A stretch of 64,000 nucleotides of DNA, from NCBI RefSeq assembly GCF_025997855.1, contig NZ_AP026562.1, positions 62,001-126,000 of the forward strand. Reading direction: 5' to 3'. The DNA is from Deinococcus aetherius. GTDB lineage: Bacteria; Deinococcota; Deinococci; Deinococcales; Deinococcaceae. Under the pieces are notes generated by a model that did not search any database, was not told the origin of the DNA, and saw only the letters and a list, made by a program, of their open reading frames with translations. This document shows, piece after piece, positions 26,961-35,928 of the stretch. Each line of letters begins with the position of its first letter. The first letter of the stretch is position 1. Both the position numbers and the translations under genes were made by a program.

Positions 26961-27404
26961 ATGAAGGCCCACGCCACAACCCATCCCCGCATCATCCAGA
27001 TTCTCGGTTCCACGATCACCCTGCACCACACGAGCGCGGACACGAACGGCGAGTGGTCCCTGCTGGAGTACGACTGCCCGGCGCAGTTCACCGGTCCACC
27101 CCCCCACATCCACGACACCTTCGAGGAGGTCTTCCACGTCCTCTCGGGCCGCCTCACGTTCACGCTCGGCGGCGAGACCACCGTGGCGGGCGCGGGTGAG
27201 ACCGTTCGGGTCCCCAGGGGCGTTCCCCACACGTTCTCCAATCCCGAGGCCGAGCGGGCCCGCTTCCTCATCCTGAACACCCCGGGCGGCTTCGAGCGCT
27301 ACTTCATGGAACTCGCGCCCATCGTCGCTGCCTCGCCCGTCTGGCCTCCCGAGGACCGCTCGGTGCTCGCTGGACTCGCCCACTTCGACCAGCGCCCGGC
27401 TTGA
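26961..27404 (+). CDS. Cupin domain-containing protein
   Basis: A 147-aa small beta-barrel protein. Cupin motif 1 is PPHIHDTFEEVFHVLSGRLTFTLGG (His, His, Glu ligands) and motif 2 is VPRGVPHTFSNPE. No signal peptide. The ATG has a strong GGAGG seven nt upstream; the longer open frame (from 26598) has no ribosome site. The gene is followed after 72 nt by a secreted protein, probably on the same message, and starts from site C. Cupins of this type bind a metal and a small ligand; the reaction cannot be named. Confidence 0.87.
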   Translation: MKAHATTHPRIIQILGSTITLHHTSADTNGEWSLLEYDCPAQFTGPPPHIHDTFEEVFHVLSGRLTFTLGGETTVAGAGETVRVPRGVPHTFSNPEAERARFLILNTPGGFERYFMELAPIVAASPVWPPEDRSVLAGLAHFDQRPA

Positions 27405-27476
27405 AGGTCACCTGTGAAGCCAGCCCTCCCGCCTTTTCCTGACGCCGAAGAGTTCACGCCTCCCGGGGAGACCACC

Positions 27477-27959
27477 ATGAACCAAGCCCAGCTCGTGCCC
27501 GCCCGCCTCGCCCTCACCGTGCTCGTTTCGACCGTGGCCGTTCTGGGAGCCGCGGGTGTCTACCAGGCCTCCGCGCAGTCCTCGTCCCTTCCCCCTGCTG
27601 TGGTGGGAACGTGGAACGCCACCTTCAACGACAACGGTCAGCTTAACCCCGTGCTGCTCACCTTCCACGCCGACCGCACCCTGCTGATGTCGGGGGTGAA
27701 TGGCGAGGGCTCGTCGCTCACCCTGGGGGGCTGGAGCGCGTCGCCGGACGGCGGGGTGGCCTTCGAGGCCCGCGTCCTCGGCGCCGAGAAGGGCAAGTAC
27801 ATGGGGTTGATTCGTCTGCGCGGCAACCTCAATGTCCACGGCGCGGCCCTGACGGGCACGATGGGCGGAGAGGCGGTCACGCCGGACGGCAAGGTCCTGT
27901 TCTCCTGGAAGGGAGAAACGATCAAAGCCCTGCGTGTGGCGCCGCCCGCCGCCGAATAA
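27477..27959 (+). CDS. Secreted or membrane-anchored protein of unknown function
   Basis: A 160-aa protein with an N-terminal hydrophobic segment (LALTVLVSTVAVLGAAGVYQASAQ) that may be cleaved after ASA-Q. The mature part is a likely beta-rich domain: VVGTWNATFNDNGQLNPVLLTFHADRTLLMSG, then a TMGGEAVTPDGKVLFSWKGE end. The WNATF/LTFHADGT pattern is seen in small secreted lipocalin-like proteins. GGGGAG precedes ATG 27477; an in-frame GTG at 27414 is a weaker alternative. Co-transcribed with the cupin gene. Confidence 0.75.
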   Translation: MNQAQLVPARLALTVLVSTVAVLGAAGVYQASAQSSSLPPAVVGTWNATFNDNGQLNPVLLTFHADRTLLMSGVNGEGSSLTLGGWSASPDGGVAFEARVLGAEKGKYMGLIRLRGNLNVHGAALTGTMGGEAVTPDGKVLFSWKGETIKALRVAPPAAE

Positions 27960-28071
27960 CCCCCCGGAGACCGGACCCTGACTGGGAAGCGTCCCGACGC
28001 CTGGGCTGGTCTCCGATGATCGACCTGCGCGTCCACCGCCGTCCCACGACTCGCGCCCTTGAGGAAAAGCT

Positions 28072-29367
28072 ATGCACAAGAAAATGATCGGCCTTTGGCT
28101 GCTGTCCGCTGCCCTCGTCGCCTGCAACACGCCCTCGGGCGGCAATCCCCTCCCCAATCCCCCCGCCCCCGCCCCGACCTTCCCCGCTGGCACCCCAACC
28201 GGCGAGGCCACGCGAACGACCGTCGGGCCCGAGGGCGGCACCGTCACCTCGGCGGACGGCAGGCTCAAGGTCAGCATCCCCGCCGGGGCGCTCTCGTCCC
28301 CCACCGAGATCACGGTGCAGCCCATCACGAGCACGGCCCCGAACGGTAAGGGGAGTGCGTACCGCCTGGGACCCGAGGGGACGACCTTCAAGCAACCCGT
28401 AGGACTCTCCTTCCAGTACGACGAGGCGCAGGAGAGCAGCGCCAGCGCCCTCGTCGTCGCCACGCAGGACCGTCAGGGGACGTGGCAGGCGAAGCTGGGC
28501 ACCGCGCAGGACCGAGGGGCGAACACCCTCACCGTCTCCACGACCCACTTCAGCGACTGGACTTGGGCGGAGGCCTACCAGCTCGACCCGGGGCAGGCGA
28601 CCGTCAAGCTAGGGCAGACCGTGAAGCTCACCCTGGTGCGCTGCGTCGCGGATGAGACCACCGGGGAGGGGGATGACCTCATCGCTCCCCTGACCAGGAC
28701 GTGCGCGCCGTACACCCTGACGCCCTTCACCCGCAACTGGGCGGTGAACGGCACGGCGGGCGGGAGCGCGGCGGTGGGGACGGTGAGCAAGGATGAGGGG
28801 GACGTGTCCAGCGGGACGTACCGGGCGCCTGCGAGCAAGCCGAGCGTGAACCCCGTGGCGGTGAGCGTGGACCTCGTGCGCAACGAGACGGGCAAGAACA
28901 CGTTGCGCCTGATCTCCTCCGTCCAGGTCATCGACGGTCTGGGGCCGTGCCGGGAAGTGGTGACGGGAATCTACACCTGCAAATATCAGCTCACGAAGGT
29001 GAACGGCAACAGCCTGCCATTCAACCTGCCGAAGCAGAGCCCGAATCAGGGCGACGCGCGGGACCGCCTCACCGGGGGCTACCTGCAAATCAGCGGCACA
29101 GAGGAGAACCTGCTGATCGGCGCGGCCTCGTACGAGATTCGCTACGAGTTCGACAGCAAGCCTGCGGGCACCGACCGCGAAACGCACCGCGTGCTGAACG
29201 ACGTGGGCGACTCCCTCACGAACCTCCAGGGCACCGCCACCACCTTCAAGTCCATCTCGGGGGAGACGTACAAGGGCCTGATCCAGGCGGACAAGGCCAG
29301 CGCCGATAACTTTCCAATGAACACACCCGTCTTCTCCGCCCCCGTGAAGCTCGAATTCGCGCCCTGA
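28072..29367 (+). CDS. Lipoprotein with ZU5-like domain
   Basis: A 431-aa lipoprotein (MHKKMIGLWLLSAALVACNT, lipobox LVAC). A proline-rich linker leads to a ZU5-like beta domain (TVGPEGGTVTSADGRLKVSIPAGALSSPTEITVQPI), which is common in large bacterial surface proteins. The following about 250 residues are beta-rich and contain a few cysteines (RCVADE, RTCAPY, GPCREVVTGIYTCKY), possibly disulphide-bonded. TTGAGGAAAAG precedes the ATG. An intrinsic terminator follows at 29392. A surface-exposed role is inferred. Confidence 0.82.
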   Translation: MHKKMIGLWLLSAALVACNTPSGGNPLPNPPAPAPTFPAGTPTGEATRTTVGPEGGTVTSADGRLKVSIPAGALSSPTEITVQPITSTAPNGKGSAYRLGPEGTTFKQPVGLSFQYDEAQESSASALVVATQDRQGTWQAKLGTAQDRGANTLTVSTTHFSDWTWAEAYQLDPGQATVKLGQTVKLTLVRCVADETTGEGDDLIAPLTRTCAPYTLTPFTRNWAVNGTAGGSAAVGTVSKDEGDVSSGTYRAPASKPSVNPVAVSVDLVRNETGKNTLRLISSVQVIDGLGPCREVVTGIYTCKYQLTKVNGNSLPFNLPKQSPNQGDARDRLTGGYLQISGTEENLLIGAASYEIRYEFDSKPAGTDRETHRVLNDVGDSLTNLQGTATTFKSISGETYKGLIQADKASADNFPMNTPVFSAPVKLEFAP

Positions 29368-29761
29368 ACGAGTTCGGCGGAGGCCATCGGAGGGCGACTG
29401 CACGAGAGGTGGTCGCCCTTTGGCAACCCTCACAGACAAGCAGGAAGAGAGAGAAGGCTGGATGAACCACGAACGCCCCTTGCTTCTGAAGGGGTGTTCG
29501 CGTTCGTTCCTCACGGGTGGGTGCGGCGCCAGTCGGCGACCAAACGCAGAGACAACTCGTCGACGACGTTCTGAAGATTCTTCAGCGCGCTCCGGGAGTC
29601 AGCAATACCTATAGCCCCACTCTCCCAGACGACCCCAGCGGGTGACAGCCCTAACCTGCTCACGTTGAACGGGGTAAAGCTCCTCATCGCTGGGGGAGAC
29701 CCCTGACAGGCTCCGTCCCTCCCGCTCCCTCCAGTCGTCCCCTGCTACCATCCAGGGAACG
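29368..29761. other. Intergenic region with a second hairpin and a possible gene remnant
   Basis: After the terminator at 29392-29421 there is a hairpin with 12-bp arms at 29470-29500 (CGAACGCCCCTT paired with AAGGGGTGTTCG, one G-U pair). On the minus strand about 29511-29610 reads GIADSRSALKNLQNVVDELSLRLVADWRRTHP then stop, without a start codon, so it could be a decayed gene end. The regulator gene follows after TACCAT at 29746-29751. Confidence 0.4.
29392..29421 (+). terminator. Intrinsic terminator after the ZU5-like lipoprotein
   Basis: GGGCGAC (29392-29398) pairs with GTCGCCC (29412-29418) and is followed by TTT. It lies 24 nt after the stop codon of the lipoprotein gene. The T-run is short, so termination may be partial. 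Confidence 0.55.
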
Positions 29762-32700
29762 ATGAACAACACGCCAACATGGCGCCTGTTCGTGCTCGGC
29801 GGGCCCCGACTCGTGGCACCGGACGGTCGGGAGACGCGGCCTGAGGGCAAGTCGCTCGCCCTCCTGGCGTACCTCGCCCTGGAGGGTCAGGCGCCCAGGT
29901 CACGCCTCGCCGGGTTGCTGTGGCCGGAACGCACCGAGACGGCGGCCAGGAACAACCTCGTCCAGCTCCTGCGCCGGATGCGCGCCGCGCACGGTGGGGC
30001 CCTCATCGTGGGTCAGGAGACGCTCTCCCTCGCACCCGGGGTTGGGGTGGACGTGTGGGACGTACTGAGGGGCACTCCCGGAGGAGCCGAGCTGCCGAGT
30101 GCTCCGCTGCTGGAGGGCGTTCGCTTTGGCGACCACCTCGACCTCGCCGACTGGCTGATCGTGCAGCGGGACCGGATCGACACGCGGCGGGCCCGGGAGA
30201 CGGCACGCGCGGCGGACCGAGCCGAAGAGGCCGGGGACCTGGCGGGCGCCACCCGGCTCGCCCGGCGGGCCCTCGCCCTCGACCCCCAGTCCGAGGAGAC
30301 GCACCGGCGGCTGATGCGCCTGCTGTACCTCGCGGGCCAGTCCGCCGAGGCGCTGGGAGTGTACGCGGGGTTGCGGGAGCGGCTGCGGGACGAGTTGCGC
30401 ACCGAGCCCATGCCCGAAACCCGTGACCTCGCGGCGCTCATCGAACGGGGCGGCGCGTTGCCCCCGGCCCGGCCCGTGGTTCCGGTGTCCCTGGCCGCCC
30501 TGCATCCCCCCGTCCTCGCGGGCCGCGAACGCGAACTCGCCCGGATGGGGGAGGCCTGGGAGCGGGGGCAATTCATCATCGTGGCCGGGGCGCCGGGCAT
30601 GGGCAAGTCGCGCCTCGCCGCCGACTTCGCGGCGAGCAGGGGGCGGGTGCTGTGGGTCGAGGCCCGCCCGGGGGATACCCTGGTCCCCTACACCACCACC
30701 ATTCGCAGCCTGCGCCGGGCGCTGAGCCTGTCGGGTGCCGAGCTGCCCCTCGACCTGCGGCGGGCGGTGAGTTTCCTCCTCCCCGAACTCGCGCCCCCGG
30801 GGGAGGCACCCGCCACGACCACGGACGCGGGGCTGCACACCGCCCTCCAACACGCCTTCGGGCTCTGCCTCACCGGCGTGGACGTGTGCGTGTTCGACGA
30901 CATGCAGTTCGCCGACGACGCGAGCGTCGAGGTCGGCTTCGACATGATCGGCGCCGTCTTTCCGATGGGCCAGCCGGGCGGACTCCCGCACTTCATCGCC
31001 GTGCACCGGGAGAACGAGCTGCCCCCGTACACATATGGGATTTTCGAGCGGCTGGTCGGGGCCGGGCAGGCCGAATGGCTGCGCCTCCCGCCGCTGAGCG
31101 AATCGGCCACCCGCGACCTGCTCGCCAGCCTGAGCGTCGCGCCCCAGGAGGTGGAGGGCCTCGCCCGCGCCTCGGGCGGACATCCCCTCTTCGTGCTGGA
31201 GGGGGTCAAGGCGCTCGCCAGCGGCGGCGAGTTCGGCCGCTCCGGCACCGTGCCGCCGAGGCTCGGTCAACTGATCGGCGACCGCCTCTCCCGGCTCCCG
31301 AAGATGGCCCTGCATGTCGCCCGCGCGTGCGCGGTCCTGGGGCGCGACTTTACCCCCGACCTCGTGGCGGGCCTGCTCTCGGCCCCGCTGCTCGACGTGG
31401 TGGGCGCGTGGGACGAATTGGAGGCGGCGCAGATCCTCGCGGGCGAGCGGTTTCACCATGACCTCGTGGCGGAGGCGGTGCTGGAGGGGATTCCGCCCTC
31501 GGTGCGGCGGCTGCTCCACCGCGCCGCCGCCCGTGCCCTGGAGGGCGAGAACGCCCCGCCCGCCCGGGTGGCCTGGCACTGGCGGCAGGGTGAGCAGGAC
31601 CTGGAGGCCGCCCCGTGGCTCCTGCGGGCGGGCGAGGCGGCCCAGGCCTCCCTGCGCCTGCGCGAGGCGGCGGCCCACTTCGGGGAGGCGGCCCGCCTCT
31701 TGGAGGCGCAGGGCGACGGGCGCGCCTTCGGGGCGTGGCGACGCCGGGCGGAGGTCCTGAGCCTGGGCGACAACCTGGAAGCCCGGCAGTCGGCGGTGAA
31801 CGACGTGCTGGAGCGGGCGGGCACCCCCACCGAGACCGCGCAGGGCTGGCTGCTCCAGGCGGGCCTCTTCTCCGCGCGGAACGAGGGCGTGCGGGCGGAG
31901 GGCGCGGTACGGCGCGGCCTCGCCGCCCTGGAGGGGCAGGACGAGCCGGAGTTGCGCGCGAATCTGCTCGGCGACCTCGGCGCGGCGCTGTGGGCGCAGG
32001 GTCGCCTGCCCGGGGCCGAGGCCGCCCTGCGCGAGGCGGTGGCGGTGCTGGAGCCCCTCGGCCCCTCCGTCGCCCTCGCCGCCAGCGGGCTGAGCAACCT
32101 CGCCGTCGTCCTCGACCACGGGGACCGCCACCGCGAGGCGGAGGGGCTGCACCGCCGGGCGGCGGGGATGCTGGAGGCGCTGGGCGACCGGGGCCACCTC
32201 GCGGTGATCCTGCGCAACCTTTCGGTCTGCCTGAGCGACCTCGGGGAGGTGAGGGCAGGTCTGGAGGCGCTGAAACGCTCCACAGCCCTGCACGAGGAAG
32301 GCACCCACGACGCCTCGGCCACGAGCCACCTCCTCCTCGGCCTCGCCCACGCGGACCTCGGGGAGTACAGGGCGGCGGTACGGCACTTCGAGCAGGTCCT
32401 CACGGGGGAACTCGATCCCAGCGGCTGGCTGCACGACTACGCGCGCGGCTGCCTCGGCGAGGTGCTGGTGTTCCTCGGGGACTTTGAGCGAGCCGGGGAA
32501 TTGCTGACGCGGGCGCGGGCGGCCACCCTGCCCGGCCCCTACGCGGTCCGGGTCCACCTCGCCCTCGCCCGGCTGGCCTTCGGGCGCGGGGAGGACGATC
32601 AAGCAGCCCTCGAACAGGCTGAGACGCTGCTCGGTGAGGCGCCGCGCCCCCTCGCGCTGGGCCGGGTGCGGCTGGTGCAGGCGCTCTGGGCTGATCCTGA

Positions 32701-33091
32701 AGCCGCCTGCCGTGCGGCGCGCGGGGCCCTCGACCTCGCCCGCCGTCACGACCTCGGCGGCCTCGAACTCAGCGCGCACACGCGGCTGGCCGCCGCCCTG
32801 CTGCGGGCGGGTCAGGTTCGGGAAGCCCTCGACCAGGCGGCCCAGGCCGCCCACCTCCTGAACACGTTCGAACCCGCCGACCTCTCCCGCGGCGGGGTGC
32901 TGCTCACCCTGTTCGAGGCGCAGCAAGGAGCCGGAGACCCCACCGCGGAGGCGACGTTACGCCGGGCGGAGGCGTGGCTGGACTGCACGGCCCGCAAGCA
33001 CGTCCCGCACGAGTTGAGGGACGCTTTCCTGGCCCACAACCCAGTCGCGCGCGGCATCCTCGTGGCGAGGGAGAGATTTTTCACAACGTAA
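29762..33091 (+). CDS. AfsR/SARP-type transcriptional regulator with BTAD, ATPase and TPR regions
   Basis: A 1109-aa cytosolic protein. An OmpR-like winged helix (about 7-95) is followed by a bacterial transcriptional activator domain (about 100-228, APLLEGVRFGDHLDLADWL). Next is a STAND-type ATPase with Walker A GAPGMGKS (276-283) and Walker B VDVCVFDDMQ (373-382). The long C-terminal half is alanine/leucine-rich TPR repeats from about 600. There is no C-terminal LuxR-type HTH, so DNA binding is N-terminal. Such proteins switch on target genes after ligand binding and ATP-driven oligomerisation. It lies between the motif-bearing genes and a shorter paralogue, so it is a candidate controller of the shared motif. 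TACCAT lies 10 nt before the ATG. Confidence 0.88.
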   Translation: MNNTPTWRLFVLGGPRLVAPDGRETRPEGKSLALLAYLALEGQAPRSRLAGLLWPERTETAARNNLVQLLRRMRAAHGGALIVGQETLSLAPGVGVDVWDVLRGTPGGAELPSAPLLEGVRFGDHLDLADWLIVQRDRIDTRRARETARAADRAEEAGDLAGATRLARRALALDPQSEETHRRLMRLLYLAGQSAEALGVYAGLRERLRDELRTEPMPETRDLAALIERGGALPPARPVVPVSLAALHPPVLAGRERELARMGEAWERGQFIIVAGAPGMGKSRLAADFAASRGRVLWVEARPGDTLVPYTTTIRSLRRALSLSGAELPLDLRRAVSFLLPELAPPGEAPATTTDAGLHTALQHAFGLCLTGVDVCVFDDMQFADDASVEVGFDMIGAVFPMGQPGGLPHFIAVHRENELPPYTYGIFERLVGAGQAEWLRLPPLSESATRDLLASLSVAPQEVEGLARASGGHPLFVLEGVKALASGGEFGRSGTVPPRLGQLIGDRLSRLPKMALHVARACAVLGRDFTPDLVAGLLSAPLLDVVGAWDELEAAQILAGERFHHDLVAEAVLEGIPPSVRRLLHRAAARALEGENAPPARVAWHWRQGEQDLEAAPWLLRAGEAAQASLRLREAAAHFGEAARLLEAQGDGRAFGAWRRRAEVLSLGDNLEARQSAVNDVLERAGTPTETAQGWLLQAGLFSARNEGVRAEGAVRRGLAALEGQDEPELRANLLGDLGAALWAQGRLPGAEAALREAVAVLEPLGPSVALAASGLSNLAVVLDHGDRHREAEGLHRRAAGMLEALGDRGHLAVILRNLSVCLSDLGEVRAGLEALKRSTALHEEGTHDASATSHLLLGLAHADLGEYRAAVRHFEQVLTGELDPSGWLHDYARGCLGEVLVFLGDFERAGELLTRARAATLPGPYAVRVHLALARLAFGRGEDDQAALEQAETLLGEAPRPLALGRVRLVQALWADPEAACRAARGALDLARRHDLGGLELSAHTRLAAALLRAGQVREALDQAAQAAHLLNTFEPADLSRGGVLLTLFEAQQGAGDPTAEATLRRAEAWLDCTARKHVPHELRDAFLAHNPVARGILVARERFFTT

Positions 33092-33115
33092 GGTGAGAAT
33101 AGATTAAAATGAGGA

Positions 33116-35161
33116 ATGCCTGAATCTCAGACGTCCTGGCGACTGGACGTGCTCGGCCCGCCGCGCCTCACTTCGCCGGAGGGGCGGGCGCTGCCCATGG
33201 AACGCAAGACTGCCGCGCTGCTGACGTACCTCGCGCTGGAGGGGGAGGCGGGGCGCGGTCACCTCGCCGAGTTGCTGTGGTCCGAAACTCCCGTCGGGGC
33301 GGCGAGAAACAACCTCGTGCACCTGCTGCGCCGACTGAGGGAGGCGGGCGGCGCGGACCTCGTGGAGGCGGGCGAGTCGCTCGCGCTGGGGTCGGACGTT
33401 TCGGTGGACGCGCTCGACCTCCTCGAACCCGGGAAGCCGGGGGCGGGGGGCGCGCTGCTGGACGGGGTGGACTTCGACGACCTGCCCGACTTCGCCGAAT
33501 GGGTCCTCGCGCAGGGCGAGCGGCTCGCGGCGGCGCAGGCGGGGCGGTACCGCGGGGAGGTCGAGCGCCTGCTCCGCGAGGGCGAGGCGGCCGACGCCGC
33601 CGCCCTCGCCGAACGCTGGACCGAACTCGACCCCGGGTCCGAGGAGGCGCACCGGGCCCTGATGCGCGCGCACTTCGACCTCGGCGACCGGGCGGCGGCG
33701 CTGCGGGCCTACCACCGCTGCAAGCACACGCTCCGTCAGGAACTCGGCGCCGAGCCCTCGCCCGAGACGCAGCGCCTCGCCCGGGACATCGACCTCGGTA
33801 CGGTGGAGAGGAGCGTCCCCCGTCGTGCTGCCCGCATCCCCCTTCAGGTGCTGCGCCCGCCGACCCTGGTGGGCCGCGAGGACGTGTGGGCCCAGATGGA
33901 GGAGGCGTGGGAGAGGGGCCTGGGCATCATGATCGAGGGCGACCCCGGCTCGGGCAAGACGCGCCTCGCCCAGGACTTCCTGCGCTCGCGGGGGGACCAT
34001 CAGGTCCTGTTCTTCCAGGGCCGCCCCGGGGACGCGGACGTGCCCTACGCCACGCACGCCCGCAACTACCGCCAGACCCTCGCGGCCAACCCCGACCTCG
34101 ACCTGCCGGGGTGGGTGATCCGCGAACTCGCCCGGATGCTCCCCGAACTCGGGGAGGCGCCGCCTCCCATGACGACCGAGGCGGACAAGCGCCGCTTCTA
34201 CGAGGCGAAGTACGAGGTCGTGCGTCTGGTGGCCGAGCGCGGACCCGTCATCATCTGCACCGACGACGTGCAGTTCATGGACGAGCCCAGCATCGAGGCG
34301 GGGGCCTACGTCGGCTCGCGCTTCTGGGGCGACACGAACACGATGCTGCGCTGCCTGTACTGCCACCGCAGCGGGGAGCTGCCGCCCTACTCGGCGGCGC
34401 TGCTCGACTCCATGTACGCGGCGGGCGTCGTCGTTCCCATTCACCTCTCGCCCCTGAGCCCGGACGCCGTCACGGCCCTGCTGACCGACCTCGACGTGCC
34501 GAACGGGGCGGGCGTGGCCGGGGAGGTCGCGCTCGCCACCCGCGGCAACGTGCAGTTCGTGCTGGAGACGGTCAAGAACATGTTCGAGCGGGGCAACACT
34601 GAGGTCCGGCTCCCCGCCTCCCAGCCCGCGGGCGTGGGCGCGATGATCGGGGAGCGCCTGTCGCGCCTCTCGGGGGGCGCCCTGCAGGCCGCGCGGGCGG
34701 CGGCGGTGCTGCGGCGCGACTTCACGCTCGAACTCGTCACCCAGACGCTCGGCACCGGTCTGCTCGACACCGTGACCGCCTGGGAGGAACTGGAAGGGGC
34801 GCAGGTCGTCTCCGGCGAGGCCTTCAGCCACGATCTCGTGCTCGAAACGGTGCTCGCGGGGATGCCGCCCACGGTGCGCCGGGTGCTCCACCGCAGCGCG
34901 GCCCGGGTCCTCGCTTCGGCGGGCGGCCACCCCGCCCGGGTGGCGGGCCACTGGGAGGACGGCGAGGACCCGAAGCAGGCCGCCCCCTGGCTGGTGAGGG
35001 CGGGCGACGCGGCGGCGGGCAGCCTGCGCTTCGCCGAGGCCCGCGAGTTTTACACCCGTGCCGAGGCCGCCTTCACGGCGTCAGGGGACGTGGCCGGGGC
35101 GGCGGCGGTGCGCGGGACCCTCGAAGCGCTGACGGCCCGCGCGGCGCAGGTCGCCTCCTGA
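33116..35161 (+). CDS. AfsR/SARP-type regulator, shorter paralogue lacking the TPR half
   Basis: A 681-aa paralogue of the preceding protein. It has a winged helix (about 8-96), BTAD (GGALLDGVDFDDLPDFAEWVLAQ, about 112-228), and an ATPase with Walker A GDPGSGKT (275-282) and Walker B VIICTDDVQFMDEPSIE. It ends about where the TPR array of the larger protein begins (ARVAGHWEDGEDPKQAAPWLVRAGDAAAGSLRFAEA). Loss or absence of the sensor-type repeats suggests different input. It has its own AT-rich promoter region: TAAAAT at 33105-33110, five nt before the ATG. Confidence 0.88.
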   Translation: MPESQTSWRLDVLGPPRLTSPEGRALPMERKTAALLTYLALEGEAGRGHLAELLWSETPVGAARNNLVHLLRRLREAGGADLVEAGESLALGSDVSVDALDLLEPGKPGAGGALLDGVDFDDLPDFAEWVLAQGERLAAAQAGRYRGEVERLLREGEAADAAALAERWTELDPGSEEAHRALMRAHFDLGDRAAALRAYHRCKHTLRQELGAEPSPETQRLARDIDLGTVERSVPRRAARIPLQVLRPPTLVGREDVWAQMEEAWERGLGIMIEGDPGSGKTRLAQDFLRSRGDHQVLFFQGRPGDADVPYATHARNYRQTLAANPDLDLPGWVIRELARMLPELGEAPPPMTTEADKRRFYEAKYEVVRLVAERGPVIICTDDVQFMDEPSIEAGAYVGSRFWGDTNTMLRCLYCHRSGELPPYSAALLDSMYAAGVVVPIHLSPLSPDAVTALLTDLDVPNGAGVAGEVALATRGNVQFVLETVKNMFERGNTEVRLPASQPAGVGAMIGERLSRLSGGALQAARAAAVLRRDFTLELVTQTLGTGLLDTVTAWEELEGAQVVSGEAFSHDLVLETVLAGMPPTVRRVLHRSAARVLASAGGHPARVAGHWEDGEDPKQAAPWLVRAGDAAAGSLRFAEAREFYTRAEAAFTASGDVAGAAAVRGTLEALTARAAQVAS

Positions 35162-35169
35162 ATACACGT

Positions 35170-35201
35170 CATCCCCCAGCCACACCCCGCCCACTACCCT
35201 C
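35170..35201 (+). promoter_or_regulatory. Shared bipartite motif, site E
   Basis: CATCCCC-CAGCCA, 11-nt spacer, CTACCCTC. This is the most divergent of the five (C replaces G in GTAC), but spacing is identical. It ends 42 nt (from TAC) before the ATG of the 65-aa gene and begins 9 nt after the regulator stop. Confidence 0.55.
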
Positions 35202-35239
35202 AGACTCGCCCGCGGTCTCGCGGCGGAAAGGGGGACCAT

Positions 35240-35437
35240 ATGGAACAGGAGGAGGGCCGGGCCGAGCGGCTGGCGAACGAGGGGCGCGTGTACGTCCTGC
35301 GCGTGTGGCGCGAGCGGGAGGACCACCCCCCCGCGTGGCACGCCACGGTCCGGGAGGGCACCCACGGGGTGCGGCGGTCCTTCGCCAGCGTGGACGACTG
35401 CATCGAACACCTGTACGGGGAACTGCTGAAGCCCTGA
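35240..35437 (+). CDS. Small conserved-looking protein of unknown function (65 aa)
   Basis: The sequence has a compact pattern: VYVLRVWREREDHPPAWHATVREGTHGVRRSFASVDDCIEHLYGELL. That is a short beta sheet followed by a helix, which recalls small domains often encoded next to SARP-type regulators. It starts after a purine-rich AAAGGGGGA site and has its own motif site E. No function can be assigned. Context points to the regulon of the neighbouring activators. Confidence 0.7.
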   Translation: MEQEEGRAERLANEGRVYVLRVWREREDHPPAWHATVREGTHGVRRSFASVDDCIEHLYGELLKP

Positions 35438-35548
35438 GGAGGACGGGTGTGGCACAGGCGCATCCCGGCGGTGCGCCTTCGCTTTGTGGGAAGGCGGCGA
35501 GGGGTCCCGCTCGTGGTGTGCCCACCCCCTCCGTCCCGGGCAGGGCAA

Positions 35549-35580
35549 CATCCTCCAGCCACGCCCTCCCCCGTACCTTT
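35549..35580 (+). promoter_or_regulatory. Shared bipartite motif, site D
   Basis: CATCCTC-CAGCCA, 11-nt spacer, GTACCTTT. GTAC lies at 35573-35576, 45 nt before the ATG of the IS-interrupted secreted protein, whose SD AGGAGGAAG lies between. It shares CCCCGTACCTT with site C. Confidence 0.65.
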
Positions 35581-35928
35581 CCTCCAACGCGGTCACCCCG
35601 CGGTCCCCAGGAGGAAGACCCATGCGTACCCCACTGCTGCTCCCCGCCCTCACCCTCGCCCTCATCTCCAGCGCCCTCGCCGCCACCGGCACCCCGGCCC
35701 GATCCGCCCAACCGGTCGTCCAGGGTACGACGCAGCTCGACGGGCAACAGGCCAAGCCGGGTCAGACCTTCACCCTCGGCAAGGCCAGCCCGGTGAACTT
35801 CACCCTGCAAAGCGCGGCTTACACCACCACCCGCGTCCTGCTGGGTTCAACCGTGCTCGTGCCCAAGGTCGACGAGAAGCTCCTCGTGCTGCGCTTCACC
35901 GCGCACAACCCCAAGAAGCAGGACCTGA

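Noticed and set aside
29900..32926. 1008-aa open frame antisense to the large SARP regulator
   Set aside because: Composition is dominated by Gln/Pro/Gly/Arg with no domain, and the plus-strand frame has clear BTAD and Walker motifs.
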